A DNA stretch of 64,000 nucleotides from assembly GCF_011806575.1 (NCBI RefSeq), contig NZ_JAATOO010000015.1, positions 51,591-115,590 of the forward strand, given 5' to 3'. The notes beneath the pieces are model-generated. The model was not told where the DNA came from and did not search any database. It saw only the letters and a list, made by a program, of their open reading frames with translations. The position numbers were made by a program, and so were the translations under genes. The stretch comes from Vibrio hepatarius (GTDB lineage: Bacteria > Pseudomonadota > Gammaproteobacteria > Enterobacterales > Vibrionaceae). This document shows positions 62,586 to 64,000 of the stretch, in pieces. Position 1 is the first letter of the stretch. The number at the start of each line of letters is the position of its first letter.

Positions 62586-64000
62586 ATGACACAAACCATC
62601 GAATATTCAGTCACTCCAGAACCAGGCCAACTGGTTGAAGTTAGAAAGCAACAATGGATTGTCGCTGACGTGAAAACTTCACAACTCCCAACTTTATTTC
62701 GCACAAAGCAAAATTATGTAACGTTATCCTCTATTGATGAAGATGGCTTAGGCGAAGAACTTGAAGTGATCTGGGAGATTGAGCCTGGCGCTCACATTAT
62801 CGAAAAATCAGGCTTGCCAGAAATAACTGGTTTCGATGATGCAAGCAAGTTAGATGCATTTCTAGATGCAGTTCGTTGGGCGGCCGCTACCAACGCAGAT
62901 AGAAACTTCTTACAAGCCCCTTTTCGCAGCGGTGTGAGCATTGAAAACTTTCAACTTGATCCTTTAGTTCGAGCAATCAATATGGCTCGTGTAAATCTTC
63001 TGATAGCAGACGATGTCGGCCTAGGTAAAACCATTGAAGCCGGCTTAGTTATTCAGGAGATGTTAATTCGCCACCGTGCTCGAACAGTGCTCATTATTTG
63101 CCCTGCTTCTTTGCAATTGAAGTGGCAAGACGAGATGCAAGAAAAGTTTGGTTTGGAGTTCAAACTTGTTAATACCGAGTATGTGAAACAACTTCGCCGC
63201 GAGCGAGGGATTCATGCTAACCCTTGGACGTCGTTTCCTCGACTTATTGCTTCGCAAGACTGGATAAAAAGTGGAGAAGGTTTAAGGCTTCTCAGAGAAA
63301 CTATGCCAGCAAAGGCTGAATACCCGCGTAAGTTTGATATGTTGGTCATTGACGAAGCGCATAATATCGCTCCATCTGGCTCAGCGAATTACGCTGTTGC
63401 AAGTCAGCGCACAAAAATTATTCGAGAAATCTCGCCACACTTTCAGCACAAGTTGTTTTTAACGGCGACACCCCACAATGGCTACACAGAGTCATTTACA
63501 TCGCTGTTAGAAATCCTTGATGACCAGCGTTTCTCTCGCAATATCTTACCGAACGAGAAACAACTCCAGAAAGTCATGATTAGGCGTTTGAAAACCGATC
63601 TTGTCGATGAAAATGGAGAGGCTCTTTATCCGAAGAGAAAGTTGCAAGCTTTGGAGGTTAATTTCACTGAGCACGAGCGCAGCATGCATAAAAAGCTTGA
63701 TCAGTATGCGCAAAGTCGTGAGTTATCAAACGCTGATGCAAAAAATGCGATGGCAACAAAGTTTGTTAACGGTTTACTTAAGAAAAGACTCTTCTCTTCA
63801 CCAGCGTCTTTTGCATCAACGCTAGAAAAACATATCAACACTCTAAACAAGGCCTCTGAGTCAACACAAACGACAGCTATTGAAGAGCGTATCCTTCGCA
63901 AAGCGATGCTTAAAGCTGACGAAGATTATGCAAATGATCAAGATTTTGAATTGGCGCAAGAAGAAGCGATCGAGGAGGCAAGCAGTCGAACGGTACCACT
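62586..64000 (+). CDS. drmD: DISARM-type SNF2 helicase DrmD, 5' part (runs off right edge)
   Basis: The first 471 codons from the ATG at 62586; no stop before the window ends. The N terminus has PGQLVEVRKQQWIVADV. The SNF2/SF2 motor follows: motif I LLIADDVGLGKTIEAGLVI (about 138-156), LIICPASLQLKWQDEM, motif II MLVIDEAHNIAP, and motif III LFLTATPHNGY. The continuation EILDDQRFSRNILPNEKQL and MIRRLKTDL is typical of DrmD. DrmD is the signature gene of class 1 DISARM, which restricts phage DNA together with drmMI, drmA, drmB and drmC. Those should follow beyond 64000; they are not seen here. Confidence 0.85.
   Translation, partial: MTQTIEYSVTPEPGQLVEVRKQQWIVADVKTSQLPTLFRTKQNYVTLSSIDEDGLGEELEVIWEIEPGAHIIEKSGLPEITGFDDASKLDAFLDAVRWAAATNADRNFLQAPFRSGVSIENFQLDPLVRAINMARVNLLIADDVGLGKTIEAGLVIQEMLIRHRARTVLIICPASLQLKWQDEMQEKFGLEFKLVNTEYVKQLRRERGIHANPWTSFPRLIASQDWIKSGEGLRLLRETMPAKAEYPRKFDMLVIDEAHNIAPSGSANYAVASQRTKIIREISPHFQHKLFLTATPHNGYTESFTSLLEILDDQRFSRNILPNEKQLQKVMIRRLKTDLVDENGEALYPKRKLQALEVNFTEHERSMHKKLDQYAQSRELSNADAKNAMATKFVNGLLKKRLFSSPASFASTLEKHINTLNKASESTQTTAIEERILRKAMLKADEDYANDQDFELAQEEAIEEASSRTVP

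Overview
The window is chromosomal DNA of a Vibrio-type gammaproteobacterium. The evidence is gene order: elyC-cmoM-mukFEB, cmoA-cmoB, ruvCAB, cydABX-ybgE, and ybgC-tolQRA-tolB-pal-cpoB, together with a monomeric NADP isocitrate dehydrogenase, a torE-torC-torA operon and an AlaE exporter. I cannot fix the species from sequence alone.

Bases 1 to about 53,190 are core genome. In order they hold: the 5' part of elyC; cmoM with the MukBEF condensin operon; a three-gene minus-strand set (RimK-like ligase, inactive-transglutaminase/7TM protein, retropepsin-like lipoprotein); the tRNA wobble-uridine genes cmoA and cmoB with yecE; aspS; rluE; icd; cspD; clpS-clpA; a YdcF-like and a YeeZ-like gene; focA; fetB; the TMAO respiration operon; a GH36 glycosidase; ruvCAB; the cytochrome bd operon behind strong FNR and ArcA sites; the Tol-Pal operon; nadA; a potassium channel; two probable copper-related genes; a YecA-like protein; a hybrid histidine kinase; and alaE. 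Most operons end in clear intrinsic terminators. Anaerobic energy metabolism recurs (focA, tor, cyd), with matching FNR, TorR and ArcA-like motifs.

A tRNA-Ser(GGA) at 53,195-53,282 marks the left edge of a genomic island that runs past the right end of the window. Behind it lies a P4-type tyrosine integrase broken by a single frameshift. Then comes a minus-strand operon: an unrecognised 723-residue protein, a prokaryotic viperin (radical SAM, antiviral ddh-nucleotide synthase family) and a 118-residue protein with two copies of a Cys/His motif domain. The operon has a structured, attenuator-like leader and its own terminator. Next are a radC-DUF2787 pair, an AlpA-type regulator, an HNH endonuclease, a complete DNA cytosine-C5 methyltransferase and the first 471 codons of an SNF2-family helicase that matches DrmD of class 1 DISARM. 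The island therefore looks like a defence island with at least two, probably three, anti-phage modules.

The most interesting item is the viperin operon. No nucleotide kinase gene, a common neighbour of bacterial viperins, is present. Its two partner genes are of unknown function, and the viperin and 118-residue genes are translationally coupled by an ATGA overlap.
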